Shown here in pieces: positions 8,029 to 17,034 of a DNA stretch of 36,125 nt. The translations under genes were made by a program, and so were the position numbers. This DNA comes from Gammaproteobacteria bacterium (lineage in GTDB: Bacteria > Pseudomonadota > Gammaproteobacteria > Steroidobacterales > Steroidobacteraceae): positions 1 to 36,125 of the forward strand of contig JAOUGW010000006.1 in assembly GCA_029865465.1 (NCBI GenBank), in the 5' to 3' direction. The notes under the pieces are model-generated. The model ran no database searches and was not told the origin of the DNA. It saw only the letters and a list, made by a program, of their open reading frames with translations. Numbering within the stretch: the first letter of the stretch is position 1; each line of letters starts with the position of its first letter.

Positions 8029-8083
8029 GTAGTGATTAGTGATTAGTGATTAGTGATTAGTGATTAGTGAGTAGTGATTAGTC
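8024..8083 (+). repeat. heptamer tandem repeat (AGTGATT)n
   Basis: Eight 7-bp units run end to end: one AGTGAGT, five AGTGATT, one AGTGAGT and one AGTGATT, ending AGTC. The lpxH stop TGA is part of the first unit. An inverted array lies 40 nt further on, so the pair can form a long hairpin between two convergent genes. Confidence 0.95.
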
Positions 8084-8123
8084 AGAGGAGCGCCTGCAGC
8101 ATCGGCGACCAGCTTAACCTCCG

Positions 8124-8154
8124 ACTACTCACTACTCACTAATCACTAATCACT
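8124..8154 (-). repeat. heptamer tandem repeat, inverted copy
   Basis: The plus strand reads ACTACTC twice, then ACTAATC twice, then ACTT. This is the reverse complement of the AGTGAGT/AGTGATT units at 8024-8083. The MiaE-like gene's TAG stop (8146-8148) lies inside it. Together the two arrays could act as a bidirectional terminator, though there is no T-run. Confidence 0.92.
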
Positions 8155-8742
8155 TCCTCCCGGCGTGCCCGAATGGAACCGGAACTCCGTGTCCGGCGCC
8201 ACGGCCAGCTCCGCTTCGACAGCTGCCAGCTGACGCAGACGTTCCCGCGCACCCTCGCCACGCTTGTCCGCCAGGCGCAGGTAGAGGCCGGCGTGGCGGG
8301 ACTCGGCCGCCGCCAGCGACGCGTAGAACGGGCCGAGGGGTTCGCCGAGCAGCGGGATCAAGCCGATGAAGCGCTCGTGCGAGCGCGCTTCGATCAACGC
8401 GCCGATGAGCAGCAGGTCCATCCGGCGCTCGTGTTCCGTGCGGCGCAGCGCCTTGCGCAGGCCCTCGGCATAGCGTGACGGGCTCAGGCGCCGGAACGGC
8501 ACCTGCAGCGCCGCAAGCTGCTGCTGCACCAGTTCGAAATGCCGCAGCTCCTCGCGTGCCAGGCGCGACATGCGGTCAGCCAGCTCGAAGTCCTCGGGGT
8601 AGGAGAACATCAGGGCAAGCGCCGTCGACGCGGCCTTCTTCTCGCAATTCGCGTGATCGAGCAGCAGGTCCTGCCAGCGCTGCACGGCGAGCCGGAACCA
8701 GCGCGGATCGGTCGTCGACTGCAGCACGGCGGGAACGCTCAA
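8146..8742 (-). CDS. miaE: MiaE-type tRNA-(ms2io6A37) hydroxylase
   Basis: MiaE is a diiron enzyme that hydroxylates the isopentenyl group of ms2i6A at tRNA position 37. The characteristic segments are present: LLLDHANCEKKAASTAL, EELRHFELV, EARSHERF and AAESRHAGLY. They supply the Glu and ExxH iron ligands of the ferritin-like four-helix bundle. I set the start at TTG 8742 because family similarity begins a few residues later and the upstream frame overlaps the kinase gene; GTG at 8727 is the alternative. The length is then 198 residues, close to the family. It follows the kinase gene by 10 nt on the same strand. Confidence 0.85.
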   Translation of the reverse strand: MSVPAVLQSTTDPRWFRLAVQRWQDLLLDHANCEKKAASTALALMFSYPEDFELADRMSRLAREELRHFELVQQQLAALQVPFRRLSPSRYAEGLRKALRRTEHERRMDLLLIGALIEARSHERFIGLIPLLGEPLGPFYASLAAAESRHAGLYLRLADKRGEGARERLRQLAAVEAELAVAPDTEFRFHSGTPGGSD

Positions 8743-8752
8743 CGGCGAAAGC

Positions 8753-10003
8753 TCAGGCTGCCGCGCTCTTGAGCAGTTCGTCGATGTTCGCCACGATTGC
8801 GTCGGCCGAAGGCAGGCGATCGGCCGGCTTCTTTGCCAGCAATCCATCGAGCAGCGGCTGCAGGTACGCGAGGTTCTGCGGCAGGCGCGGGACCGGCGCG
8901 TTGGCGTGCATGTAGATCACGGCGAGCGGCGTTTCCGCGCTGTACGGCTTCTCGCCGGTCAGCATTTCGTACAGGACCACGCCGAGACTGTAGAGGTCGC
9001 TGCGCACGTCGAGCGGCAGGCCATGCCCCTGCTCGGGGCTCATGTAGTGCGGCGTGCCGAAGATCGTGCCGATGCCCGTGATGTCGCTTTCCAGGCTCAG
9101 CTGCCGCGCAAGGCCAAAATCGATGAAGGCCGCCGAACCGTCCTCGCGCAGCAGCAGGTTGCCCGGCTTGACGTCGCGATGCAGGACGCCGACTTCGTGC
9201 AGCGCGCTGAGCGCCGCCGCCATCTGCCGTACGTAACCCAACGCCTGCGCTGGCTCGAGACGCTCACGCATGCGCGAGCGCAGGTCGCCGCCCGGGAAGA
9301 ACTCCATGGCGAGGTAGAGATGATCGTCCGCGACGCCGATGTCGTAGATGCGCGCGATGTTCGGATGCCGCAGGTGCGCCACGAGGTCGAATTCGCGCAG
9401 GAAACGATCGAACGTCGTGCTGCCTTCGACGATATCCGGCACCTGCCGGAAGATCTTGAGGACGCGCTGCTCGCCGGTGCGCACGTTTTCGGCGAGGAAG
9501 ACGCTCGACGAACCGCCGACGGCGAGGCGGCGCAGGCAGCGATGGCCGCGGATGCGCACCGAGCCGAAGCGATCGGGCGGACTCTGTTCGAGCGCCGCAC
9601 GTGAGGTCTCCGCCAGCACGTTGCGACGACTGGCCAGCGCCGTCCGCAGCGCGCCGCACAGGTCCGCGTGCTCGAAGTCCGTGCGCGTCAGCACGGCCAG
9701 CGCGCCCACGGACCTTGCCTTGTCCCCGACTGCGCCGGCGCCGCCGGGCGCGAAGTAGACAATGGGCGGAAAGCCGGGCCGGTCGGTCAGGTCCTCGAGC
9801 CATTCCAGGCCACGCGCGTCCTGCACGTCGTGGTCGAGCAGCACGACGTCGTAGGCGACGCCGGTGAATCCCGGGGGCAGGCGTCCGCGCGTGGCCGGCT
9901 CGTATTCGGCCGGCAACGCATCGCGCCATTCGAGCGTGACGTGATGCGCGAGCAGCTGCCGGTAGTCGGCACGGTCGCTCACGATCAATGCCCGCAACGT
10001 CAT
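8753..10003 (-). CDS. receiver-like domain fused to Hanks-type Ser/Thr protein kinase
   Basis: The 416-residue protein has no membrane segment. Residues 1-125 look like a response-regulator receiver: LRALIVSD, VVLLDHD with candidate phosphoacceptor Asp57, PPIVYFAPGG, then VLTRTDF where the usual invariant Lys is Arg or Thr. The kinase domain (about 150-405) has the Gly-rich loop VGGSSSVFLAE, VLKIF with the catalytic Lys, HRDVKPGNLLL, DFGLA, GTPHYMSPEQ and DLYSLGVVLYEMLTGEKP. All catalytic residues seem intact. It starts in an ATGA overlap with the glycerate kinase gene and is followed at 10 nt by miaE, so the three are likely cotranscribed. The input signal and targets are unknown. Confidence 0.92.
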   Translation of the reverse strand: MTLRALIVSDRADYRQLLAHHVTLEWRDALPAEYEPATRGRLPPGFTGVAYDVVLLDHDVQDARGLEWLEDLTDRPGFPPIVYFAPGGAGAVGDKARSVGALAVLTRTDFEHADLCGALRTALASRRNVLAETSRAALEQSPPDRFGSVRIRGHRCLRRLAVGGSSSVFLAENVRTGEQRVLKIFRQVPDIVEGSTTFDRFLREFDLVAHLRHPNIARIYDIGVADDHLYLAMEFFPGGDLRSRMRERLEPAQALGYVRQMAAALSALHEVGVLHRDVKPGNLLLREDGSAAFIDFGLARQLSLESDITGIGTIFGTPHYMSPEQGHGLPLDVRSDLYSLGVVLYEMLTGEKPYSAETPLAVIYMHANAPVPRLPQNLAYLQPLLDGLLAKKPADRLPSADAIVANIDELLKSAAA

Positions 10004-11256
10004 CGACGTCCTCCCAACCTCAAGCCCAGGACCAGATCGCCGACGTTCGTCAGCGTGGGTCCAGTATGCAGCAGATCACCCGCCGCCTCGAGAAAAGTAC
10101 CGGAATCCGCGCATGCGAGCGAGACGGCGGGATCGCAGCCCGCGTCGCGTCCGCGCTGGCACGTCTCGTCGTCGACCAGCGCACCCGCATCATCGGAAGC
10201 GCCATCGATGCCGTCGGTGCCGGCGGCGAGCAGGCTCGACTCGTGCAGCCCGCGGCGTTCGAGTTCGAGCGCGGCAGCAAGCGCCAGGTGCTGGTTCCGG
10301 CCGCCGCGACCCGGCTGCGCGGGCAAGCGCACCGTGGATTCACCGCCTCGGACCTGCACGATACCGGCGGGATGCCGCGCGAGCGACGCGACGAAGCGGG
10401 CACCGAGTTCGGCTGCATCTCCGTCGATGCGAGCGCGCACCGCGCGTGCCTTCAGGCCTTGTGCGCGTGCCGCTGCCGCAGCAGCGTGACAGGCGGACCT
10501 TAGCGATGCCACGATTCGCACCGGCACCGCGGGCACGCCTGCGATGGTCTTCGGGCTCGGATGGAGTCGATCCAGAAGATCGCGCAGCTCCGGTGGCAGC
10601 GCCGCAGTGCAAGGCTCGTCTGCACCTTCATCGGGGAACGCATGCAACAGTCCGGAACCGATGACGCGCGGATCGTCGCCGGGCACGTCGGAAATCATCA
10701 GGGCCTGCGTTCGCCGGCCGCGCGCGATGCACGCGAGGCCACCGCCCTTCAATCTCGAGATGCGTCGGCGCACGGCGTTGACCCGCGCGATGGACGCCCC
10801 CGATTGCAGCGCCCAGCGATTCAATGCCTGCAGATCGGCGAGGCTGGCGCCGGGAACGAGCCAGTCGACGAGGCTCGAGGCGCCGCCGGAAACGAGGAAC
10901 AGCACCTGCGCTTCCGCATCGAGTCCCGTCACGAAGTCGGCGACCAGCTGGCCTGCGGCGAGGCTCGCCTCGTCGGGCAAGGGGTGCGATCCGCAGGTGA
11001 CGTGCAGGCCGTGTGTGGCGGGATCGAAGCCGGCCGGCAGGTGCCCGACCGGGACGACGATCACGCCGCCGGCAATCTGCGAGCCGAGCGCAGCGATCGC
11101 ACCTTGCGCCATTGCTGCAGCAGCCTTGCCGACTGCCACCACGTGCCACCGACCCTGCAGCGGTTGCCGGGCGAGTTCCCGCTGCACGGCCCGCCGTGCG
11201 TCGACGGCGACGAGCGCGGCTCGATAACAATCGAGGAGGATCCTGCGCGGCGTCAC
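10000..11256 (-). CDS. glycerate 2-kinase, MOFRL family
   Basis: The 418-residue protein belongs to the GckA/TtuD type, which phosphorylates D-glycerate to 2-phosphoglycerate in glyoxylate, serine or tartrate breakdown. The N-terminal part has VVAVGKAAAAMAQGA, HPLPDEAS and VLFLVSGGASSL. NAVRRRISRLKGGGLA, MISDVPGDDPRVIGSG and the C-terminal MOFRL segment (GRGGRNQHLALA, LAAGTDGIDGASDDAGALVD, DSGTFL, TGPTLTNVGDL) follow. The start is GTG; I see no nearby ATG. Its stop overlaps the start of the kinase fusion by 4 nt. Confidence 0.92.
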   Translation of the reverse strand: MTPRRILLDCYRAALVAVDARRAVQRELARQPLQGRWHVVAVGKAAAAMAQGAIAALGSQIAGGVIVVPVGHLPAGFDPATHGLHVTCGSHPLPDEASLAAGQLVADFVTGLDAEAQVLFLVSGGASSLVDWLVPGASLADLQALNRWALQSGASIARVNAVRRRISRLKGGGLACIARGRRTQALMISDVPGDDPRVIGSGLLHAFPDEGADEPCTAALPPELRDLLDRLHPSPKTIAGVPAVPVRIVASLRSACHAAAAAARAQGLKARAVRARIDGDAAELGARFVASLARHPAGIVQVRGGESTVRLPAQPGRGGRNQHLALAAALELERRGLHESSLLAAGTDGIDGASDDAGALVDDETCQRGRDAGCDPAVSLACADSGTFLEAAGDLLHTGPTLTNVGDLVLGLRLGGRR

Positions 11257-11313
11257 GCGTCGCTCAACCGGCCGCCCTTTCCCACCGTCGGCGGAAGCGG
11301 GGCAGAAGACGCT

Positions 11314-12825
11314 TCAGACGACGGCCTTCAGCACGCCCGAAGCGGCGGTGCCGGTGTTGCGCGTCTGCTTCGCCAGATCCGATCGCTCGCGCTGCAGCCG
11401 CTCGAGGTACTCCGGCGTGATGTCGCCCGTGACGTACTCGCCCGAGAAGCACGACGTGTCGAACTGGCTCACGCCCGAATCGTGGTGGCGCACGGCCTTC
11501 ACGAGGTCGTCGAGGTCCTGGTAGATCAGCCAGTCCGCCCCGATCAGCCTGGCCACTTCGTCCTCGGTGCGGCCGGCCGCGACGAGTTCGGAAGCCGCCG
11601 GCATGTCGATGCCGTAGACGTTCGGGTAACGCACCGGCGGCGCGGCCGAGGCGAAATACACCTTGCTGGCGCCCGCTTCGCGCGCGATCTCGATGATCTG
11701 CGCCGAGGTGGTGCCGCGCACGATCGAGTCGTCGACCAGCAGCACGTTCTTGCCGCGGAACTCGAGGTCGATCGCGTTCAACTTGTTGCGCACCGATTTC
11801 TTGCGCTGGCCCTGCTCCGGCATGATGAAGGTGCGGCCGATGTAGCGGTTCTTGATGAACCCTTCGCGGTACTTCACGCCGAGGATCTGCGCGACCTGCA
11901 TCGCGCTCGTGCGGCTGGTGTCGGGGATCGGGATCACGACGTCGATGTCGTGGCGCGGGCGCGTGCGGCGGATCTTGTCCGCCAGCAGTTCGCCCATGCG
12001 CAGGCGCGCCTTGTAGACCGAGATGTTGTCGATGATCGAATCGGGCCGCGCAAAGTACACGTACTCGAAGATGCACGGCGTGTGACGCACGGGGCTGCCG
12101 CACTGCTTCGTGTGCAGGCGGCCGGTCTCGTCGATGTAGACGGCCTCGCCCGGACCCACGTCGCGCATCAGTTCGAACCCGCTCTGGTCGAGCGCGACGC
12201 TTTCCGACGCGATCATGTGCTCGCGGCCGCGCGCCGTATCGCGCTTGCCGATGACCAGGGGGCGGATGCCGTGCGGATCGCGGAAGCCGATCACGCCGTG
12301 GCCGAGGATCATTGCGACGACGGCGTAGCCGCCCTGGATCCGGCGGAACGTGGCGCTGATCGCGGCGAAGATGTCGGCAGCAGAGGCGCTCGTCGTGCCG
12401 AAACGCTGCAGCTCGCTCGCGAGCACGTTGAGCAGCACTTCGGAGTCGGATGAGGTGTTGAGGTGCCGGCGGTCCTCGCGCATCAACACGTCCGCGAGCT
12501 GCCGGGCGTTGGTGAGGTTGCCGTTGTGCGCGAGGCAGATGCCATACGGCGCATTGACGTAGAACGGCTGCGCCTCGTCGGAACTGTCGCAACCCGCCGT
12601 CGGGTAGCGCACGTGGCCGATGCCGATGTTGCCCTTCAGCTGCAGCATGTGGCGCTGCTGGAACACGTCACGCACGAGACCCACGTCCTTGCGCAGGTAC
12701 AGCGCGCCGTCGTGCTCCGTCATGATGCCCGCCGCATCCTGCCCGCGATGCTGCAGGACGGTGAGCGCGTCGTAGATCTGCTGGTTGACCGGGGTGAAAC
12801 CTACGATACCGACGATGCCACACAT
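11314..12825 (-). CDS. purF: amidophosphoribosyltransferase
   Basis: PurF makes 5-phosphoribosylamine from PRPP and glutamine, the first step of purine synthesis. The 503-residue protein begins MCGIVGIVG, so Cys2 becomes the N-terminal nucleophile after Met removal without a long propeptide. The glutaminase domain (1-230) shows [12 protein letters not shown] and GHVRYPTAG. The phosphoribosyltransferase domain has [24 protein letters not shown] and the PRPP loop [14 protein letters not shown]. The C-terminus contains [20 protein letters not shown] precedes the ATG by 7 nt. It follows cvpA by 10 nt, the usual gammaproteobacterial pair. Confidence 0.97.
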   Translation of the reverse strand: MCGIVGIVGFTPVNQQIYDALTVLQHRGQDAAGIMTEHDGALYLRKDVGLVRDVFQQRHMLQLKGNIGIGHVRYPTAGCDSSDEAQPFYVNAPYGICLAHNGNLTNARQLADVLMREDRRHLNTSSDSEVLLNVLASELQRFGTTSASAADIFAAISATFRRIQGGYAVVAMILGHGVIGFRDPHGIRPLVIGKRDTARGREHMIASESVALDQSGFELMRDVGPGEAVYIDETGRLHTKQCGSPVRHTPCIFEYVYFARPDSIIDNISVYKARLRMGELLADKIRRTRPRHDIDVVIPIPDTSRTSAMQVAQILGVKYREGFIKNRYIGRTFIMPEQGQRKKSVRNKLNAIDLEFRGKNVLLVDDSIVRGTTSAQIIEIAREAGASKVYFASAAPPVRYPNVYGIDMPAASELVAAGRTEDEVARLIGADWLIYQDLDDLVKAVRHHDSGVSQFDTSCFSGEYVTGDITPEYLERLQRERSDLAKQTRNTGTAASGVLKAVV

Positions 12826-12835
12826 GGTTGCGCCC

Positions 12836-13342
12836 TCAGGTACTCGACTCGGCGGCGTCTTCGATGACCTGGCGCCCGGTTTCGACGTAGCCTTGCAGCA
12901 CCGAGGCCATCTCGACGCCCACTGGAATCAACCGGGACTCTTTCCACCACGATTCGTCCTGCATCTGCGCAGCCTGCGCGAGCATGACGGCGAAGCCGAC
13001 GATCACGGCGCCGCGGACCAGGCCGAACACCCCGCCCAGGGTGCGATCGAGGCCGAGCGTGAGCCCTGAGCGCTGCACGAGGTAGCCGAGCAGGCTGCCG
13101 ATGATCCAAGCCGCCAGCACCGCTGCCAGCAGCAGGATGATCCGGGCAACCCAGACCTGGAGGTCAGTGCCCGTGAGTGAGCCGCCCAGGTAGGGCTGCA
13201 CGGCAGGCGCGTAGCGCCACGCAAGCCAGAGGCCGACGAGCCAGCCGAGCAGCGCCACGGATTCGCGCAGGAATCCGCGGATTATTCCGAAAAGCAGGGA
13301 AATCACGACGATGGCGATGAGGCTGTAGTCGACGGTCGTCAT
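12836..13342 (-). CDS. cvpA: CvpA family inner-membrane protein
   Basis: The 168-residue protein has four hydrophobic segments (about 6-25, 31-50, 66-90, 103-122), including the conserved GIIRGFLRE between the first two and [10 protein letters not shown] before the last. CvpA was named for colicin V production; its exact role in the envelope is unclear. Position directly upstream of purF is conserved in gammaproteobacteria. A TGCTAGAAT extended -10 box lies about 40 nt upstream, so cvpA-purF may have its own promoter behind the SPOR gene. Confidence 0.93.
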   Translation of the reverse strand: MTTVDYSLIAIVVISLLFGIIRGFLRESVALLGWLVGLWLAWRYAPAVQPYLGGSLTGTDLQVWVARIILLLAAVLAAWIIGSLLGYLVQRSGLTLGLDRTLGGVFGLVRGAVIVGFAVMLAQAAQMQDESWWKESRLIPVGVEMASVLQGYVETGRQVIEDAAESST

Positions 13343-13381
13343 GCGGCCGGATGCGTCCTGGCAACGGAATTGAAGGAGCGA

Positions 13382-13391
13382 ATTCTAGCAG
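13382..13391 (-). promoter_or_regulatory. extended -10 promoter element upstream of cvpA
   Basis: The minus strand reads CTGCTAGAATTCGC, an extended -10 box (TG-N-TAGAAT) with no clear -35 box. It lies between the SPOR gene stop and cvpA. The identical 14-nt sequence occurs upstream of parE at 34308-34321, which supports use as a promoter. Confidence 0.5.
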
Positions 13392-13400
13392 AGGGGGGCA

Positions 13401-14033
13401 TCAGCCGCCGGCGACGACGGATACCGGCAGGCCGCGCGCCTTGAGCCTCGCGGCGAGCTTGTCTGCGGCCGTCCGGTCGGGCACCGGCCCGACCCGGACC
13501 CGATGCAAGGTCTTGCCGGACTTGGACAGCGGCGCGATGTATGCCGGCATGCCGTCGGCCTTGAGGTCGTTGACGAGCTTTCGGGCCGTCGTTTCGGAAC
13601 CGAACGCCCCCACCTGCACCGCGAACGAGCCTTTGGCCGGAGCGGCCGGCTGCGCCGCCGGTTCGATCGGGGCGGGCCTGGCCTCGGGTTCCCGCACTGA
13701 CGGCGGCGGCGCCGCTTCCTGCTTGGCCGCAGGCTGGCCCGCAGGCACCGGCGTGGATTGCGCCTCGGTCACCGGCGCAGACGAATCGACGGGCGGTAAC
13801 GCTGGAGCAGGGGCTGGTACCGGCACGGTGTCCGGACGGGGCTCGAGCCTGGCGCCCTCCGCCACCGCCCCGCCGAGGTCGATGGTGACGGTGCGGGTGT
13901 TCTTCGCGCCGCCCGCCGTCGTTCCGCCGGCTGCATAATCCTTCGGGCCCGAGAGCAGTTCGGGCACCAGCGCGACCGCCAGCAACACGAGGATGCTGGC
14001 TCCGATCAGCCTCGCCTTCAGGGGTTCTTCCAT
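13401..14033 (-). CDS. SPOR-domain membrane protein (DedD-like)
   Basis: The 210-residue protein has a short cytoplasmic start (MEEPLKARLIG), one TM helix (about 10-28), a long Pro/Ala-rich periplasmic linker, and a C-terminal SPOR domain of about 75 residues (GSFAVQVGAFGSETTARKL ... RVRVGPVPDRTAADKL). SPOR domains bind glycan strands lacking stem peptides at the division septum. In E. coli the folC-dedD-cvpA-purF order is the same, so DedD is the likely counterpart. The start at 14033 is favoured by family similarity; the frame extends upstream into folC. Confidence 0.88.
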   Translation of the reverse strand: MEEPLKARLIGASILVLLAVALVPELLSGPKDYAAGGTTAGGAKNTRTVTIDLGGAVAEGARLEPRPDTVPVPAPAPALPPVDSSAPVTEAQSTPVPAGQPAAKQEAAPPPSVREPEARPAPIEPAAQPAAPAKGSFAVQVGAFGSETTARKLVNDLKADGMPAYIAPLSKSGKTLHRVRVGPVPDRTAADKLAARLKARGLPVSVVAGG

Positions 14034-14043
14034 CGCGCCAGGA

Positions 14044-15333
14044 TTATAGGGGAATGCGCAAGGCCGCGAGCGCCGGACCGACGGTGTGGAAAGAACCGAA
14101 TACGACGATACGATCGCCCGCCCGCGCAACCCCGGCGGCTCGTAGCATCGCCTCGGTCACCGTGCCTGCCGGCTGCAGGTGGACGCCCGCGGCGCCTGCC
14201 CTGCGGCTGAGTTCATCGGCGTCAATCGCGCGCGGGCCTTCCGGCGCAGACGCAAACCACTGGTCGATGGACCCGCGCAGAACTCCGATGACGCCGGGCA
14301 CATCCTTGTCGCCGAGCATGCCGCAGACGGCGAGCGTGCGGCCCGTCACCGGCAGCGCGCGCAGGTTGGCCGCCAGCGTCGCCGCTGCAGCCGGGTTGTG
14401 GGCCACATCGAGCAGCCACTCGAACCCGCGTGCATCCGGCACGCGCTGGAAACGCCCGGGCAACCGCGCGGACTGCAGGCCCCGGACGATCGCAGCGCGC
14501 GACAACGGCAGGCGGTTCCGTAACTGATGCAGCGCCATCAGCGCCGTCGCGGCGTTAGCAACCTGGATCGGTCCCGGCAGCGATGGCAACGGCAGCGCGG
14601 CCAGTTCCACACGACCGCCGACGGTGAAGTCCCAACCGGCCGCTCCGACCGCGCGGCCGTCGAAGTCGGTGCCCCGCACCTCGAGCGGCGCGCCGATCTC
14701 GCGCGCGCGTTCACGCACGGACTGGGGCGGGTCGGGCATGCCAAACACGGCCGGCCGCCCCGCACGGAAGATGCCGGCCTTTTCCCGACCAATGGCCTCT
14801 TCGTCGGGGCCCAGCCAGTCCATGTGGTCGAGACCGATCGAGACCACGACGGCTACGTCGGGATCGACGACGTTGACGGAGTCGAGCCGGCCGCCGAGAC
14901 CGACTTCGAGCAGGACGACGTCGGGTCCCGCGGTCTCGAAGATCAGCAGTGCCGCGAGCGTGTTGAACTCGAAGAAGGTGAGCGAGTCGGGCCCGAGCGC
15001 GTCGGCCGCGCGCTCGAAGGCCGCAATGAGCGAGGCCTCGGACACCATCTCCCCGCCGATGCGGATGCGCTCGCGATAATCGAGCAGGTGCGGCGAGGTA
15101 AAGGTGGCGACGCGATAGCCCTGCGCACGCAGTACCGCATCGAGCAGCGCGACGCAGGAACCCTTGCCGTTGGTGCCGCCCACCGTGATGACGGGCGCGC
15201 GTGGCCTCGCCCAGCCGGTGCGCGCCAGGACATTCGAGATCCGCCGCAGGCCGAGTTCGATGGTCGCCGGATGCAGTTGCTGCTGCCAGTCGAGCCAGTC
15301 GTCGAGACGCTCGAAGCGCGGTCTGGCAGGCAT
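14044..15333 (-). CDS. folC: folylpolyglutamate / dihydrofolate synthase
   Basis: FolC joins glutamate to dihydropteroate and extends folate polyglutamate tails, using ATP. The 429-residue protein shows GLRRISNVLARTG, the P-loop VITVGGTNGKGSCVALLD, TFTSPHLLDYRERI, FEFNTLAALLIF, LLEVGLGGRLDSVNVVDPDV with SIGLDHMDWLG, and the second-domain LLDVAHNPAAA and VFGSFHTVGPAL. The start at 15333 follows the accD stop by 11 nt; a longer open frame reaches back into accD but shows no family similarity there. Confidence 0.95.
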   Translation of the reverse strand: MPARPRFERLDDWLDWQQQLHPATIELGLRRISNVLARTGWARPRAPVITVGGTNGKGSCVALLDAVLRAQGYRVATFTSPHLLDYRERIRIGGEMVSEASLIAAFERAADALGPDSLTFFEFNTLAALLIFETAGPDVVLLEVGLGGRLDSVNVVDPDVAVVVSIGLDHMDWLGPDEEAIGREKAGIFRAGRPAVFGMPDPPQSVRERAREIGAPLEVRGTDFDGRAVGAAGWDFTVGGRVELAALPLPSLPGPIQVANAATALMALHQLRNRLPLSRAAIVRGLQSARLPGRFQRVPDARGFEWLLDVAHNPAAAATLAANLRALPVTGRTLAVCGMLGDKDVPGVIGVLRGSIDQWFASAPEGPRAIDADELSRRAGAAGVHLQPAGTVTEAMLRAAGVARAGDRIVVFGSFHTVGPALAALRIPL

Positions 15334-15344
15334 CGCGGGACGGG

Positions 15345-16232
15345 TCAGGGCGACGGGTTCGTTTCGTCCGCGCGCAGGAGCGGCGGCCGCCCAAGCATCA
15401 TTGCGAGCAGCGTCGCGAGGCGGTCCCGCAGGTCGCGACGGTCGACGATGAGGTCGATTGCGCCGTGCTCGAGCAGGAACTCGCTGCGCTGGAAGCCCTC
15501 CGGCAGCGTCTCGCGCACGGTCTGCTCGATCACGCGGGGCCCGGCAAACCCGATCAGCGCGCGCGGTTCGGCGATGTTGAGGTCCCCGAGCATCGCGAGG
15601 CTCGCCGACACGCCGCCCGTGGTCGGGTCCGTGAGCACCGAGATGTACGGCAGCTTCGCCTGCGCCATGCGCGACAGCACCGCACTGGTCTTGCTCATCT
15701 GCAGCAGCGACAGCAGTCCTTCCTGCATGCGCGCGCCGCCACTCGAAGAGAAGCAGATCAGCGGCAGGTTGTTGGCGAGGCAGTGTTCGGCGCCGCGCGT
15801 GAAGCGCTCGCCGACGACTGAACCCATCGAGCCGCCAAGGAAGCGGAACTCGAACGCGCACGCGACGACCTCGATGCCATGCAGCGCTCCGGCCATCACG
15901 ATCATCGCGTCCTTCTCGCCCACCAGCTTCTGCGCCGCGGTCAGGCGGTCGCGGTACTTCTTGCTGTCGCGGAACTTGAGCGGGTCCTCCGGTTCGACTT
16001 CATTCGCAAGCTCGCGCCCGGTGCCTAGGTCGAGGAAGCCCATGAGCCGGTCACGCGCCTCGATGCGCATGTGGTGGGCGCACTTGGGGCACACGTGCAG
16101 GTTGCGCTCGAGCTCGGCGCGGTAGAGCACCGCGTCGCACGCCGGGCACTTGATCCACAGCCCTTCCGGGACCGACCGCGAGCGGCGTTCCGTCTTGATG
16201 CGCGAGGGAATGATCTTTTCGAACCAGGTCAC
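15345..16232 (-). CDS. accD: acetyl-CoA carboxylase carboxyltransferase subunit beta
   Basis: AccD and AccA move CO2 from carboxybiotin to acetyl-CoA, giving malonyl-CoA for fatty acid synthesis. The 295-residue protein has the N-terminal zinc ribbon with Cys29, Cys32, Cys48 and Cys51. The carboxyltransferase core follows, with [49 protein letters not shown] and [15 protein letters not shown]. The start is GTG in a GTGA overlap with the truA stop. In Xanthomonas, as I recall it, trpFBA lie between truA and accD; here nothing does. Confidence 0.96.
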   Translation of the reverse strand: MTWFEKIIPSRIKTERRSRSVPEGLWIKCPACDAVLYRAELERNLHVCPKCAHHMRIEARDRLMGFLDLGTGRELANEVEPEDPLKFRDSKKYRDRLTAAQKLVGEKDAMIVMAGALHGIEVVACAFEFRFLGGSMGSVVGERFTRGAEHCLANNLPLICFSSSGGARMQEGLLSLLQMSKTSAVLSRMAQAKLPYISVLTDPTTGGVSASLAMLGDLNIAEPRALIGFAGPRVIEQTVRETLPEGFQRSEFLLEHGAIDLIVDRRDLRDRLATLLAMMLGRPPLLRADETNPSP

Positions 16233-17023
16233 GACGCGGCTCCCGTGGGCGGCCGGCGGAGTCTACCCGAAGGCAGCCCGAATCCGGCGGGGTAGTCGGC
16301 GCCGACGAAATACAGGCCGTCGGGCGGTGCCGTCGGACCGGCCTCGCGACGGTCGCGCCCCTGCAGGACTGCCGCCAGCCACTGGGCGGTACGTTCGCCG
16401 CGGCCCACCAGGATCAGGCTGCCGGCGATGTTGCGGACCATGTGGTGCAGGAACGCGTTGGCTCGCACCCGGATGTCGACGTAAGGCCCGTCTCTAGCGA
16501 CCGACAGCTCCATGACCTCGCGCATCGGGGTTGGCGACTGGCATTCGGACGCGCGGAATGCGGAAAAGTCGTGGTGTCCCACCAGCTCCTGCCCCGCTTC
16601 GTGCATGCTCGCGACGTCGAGTTCCTGCCGGATCCAGCAGACGCGCCGCCGCTCGAGCGCCGGGCGCGTGCGCCGATCGAGCACGCGATAGTGGTAACGC
16701 CGCGCCGATGCATGGTGGCGCGCATGAAAATCGCCGGGTACGACGTGGGCCCAGAGCACGGAGATCTCCGCTGCGACGTTGGCGTTCGTGCCGAGCATCC
16801 ACGCGTGCAGGGGTCGCTCTGCCGTCGTGTCGAAGTGCGCCACCATCTCGAGCGCGTGCACGCCGGCGTCGGTGCGACCGGCAGCGGTGAGCTCGACAGG
16901 ATGGTCCGCGACCTGCGCCAGCGCGCGCTGCAGGTCGCCCTGCACGCTGCGCGCGTGCGACTGGAACTGCCAGCCGGCGAACGCCGAGCCGTCGTACTCG
17001 ATGCCGAGTGCCAGACGCGGCAC
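16229..17023 (-). CDS. truA: tRNA pseudouridine(38-40) synthase
   Basis: TruA isomerises uridines 38-40 in the anticodon arm of many tRNAs. The 264-residue protein has the start [15 protein letters not shown] and the catalytic motif [11 protein letters not shown] with Asp52. [33 protein letters not shown] and [15 protein letters not shown] follow, all in family order. The start codon is GTG. It follows fimV by 11 nt and overlaps accD by 4 nt, so the block is probably one transcript. Confidence 0.96.
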   Translation of the reverse strand: MPRLALGIEYDGSAFAGWQFQSHARSVQGDLQRALAQVADHPVELTAAGRTDAGVHALEMVAHFDTTAERPLHAWMLGTNANVAAEISVLWAHVVPGDFHARHHASARRYHYRVLDRRTRPALERRRVCWIRQELDVASMHEAGQELVGHHDFSAFRASECQSPTPMREVMELSVARDGPYVDIRVRANAFLHHMVRNIAGSLILVGRGERTAQWLAAVLQGRDRREAGPTAPPDGLYFVGADYPAGFGLPSGRLRRPPTGAAS

Positions 17024-17034
17024 GAGCCTGCCCG

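Noticed and set aside
8024-8154. CRISPR array
   Set aside because: Units are 7 bp, adjacent and without spacers; no cas genes are present.
14041-14046. TATAAT box just before the SPOR gene
   Set aside because: The hexamer includes the folC stop codon, has no -35 partner, and the gene lies 10 nt downstream in an operon.
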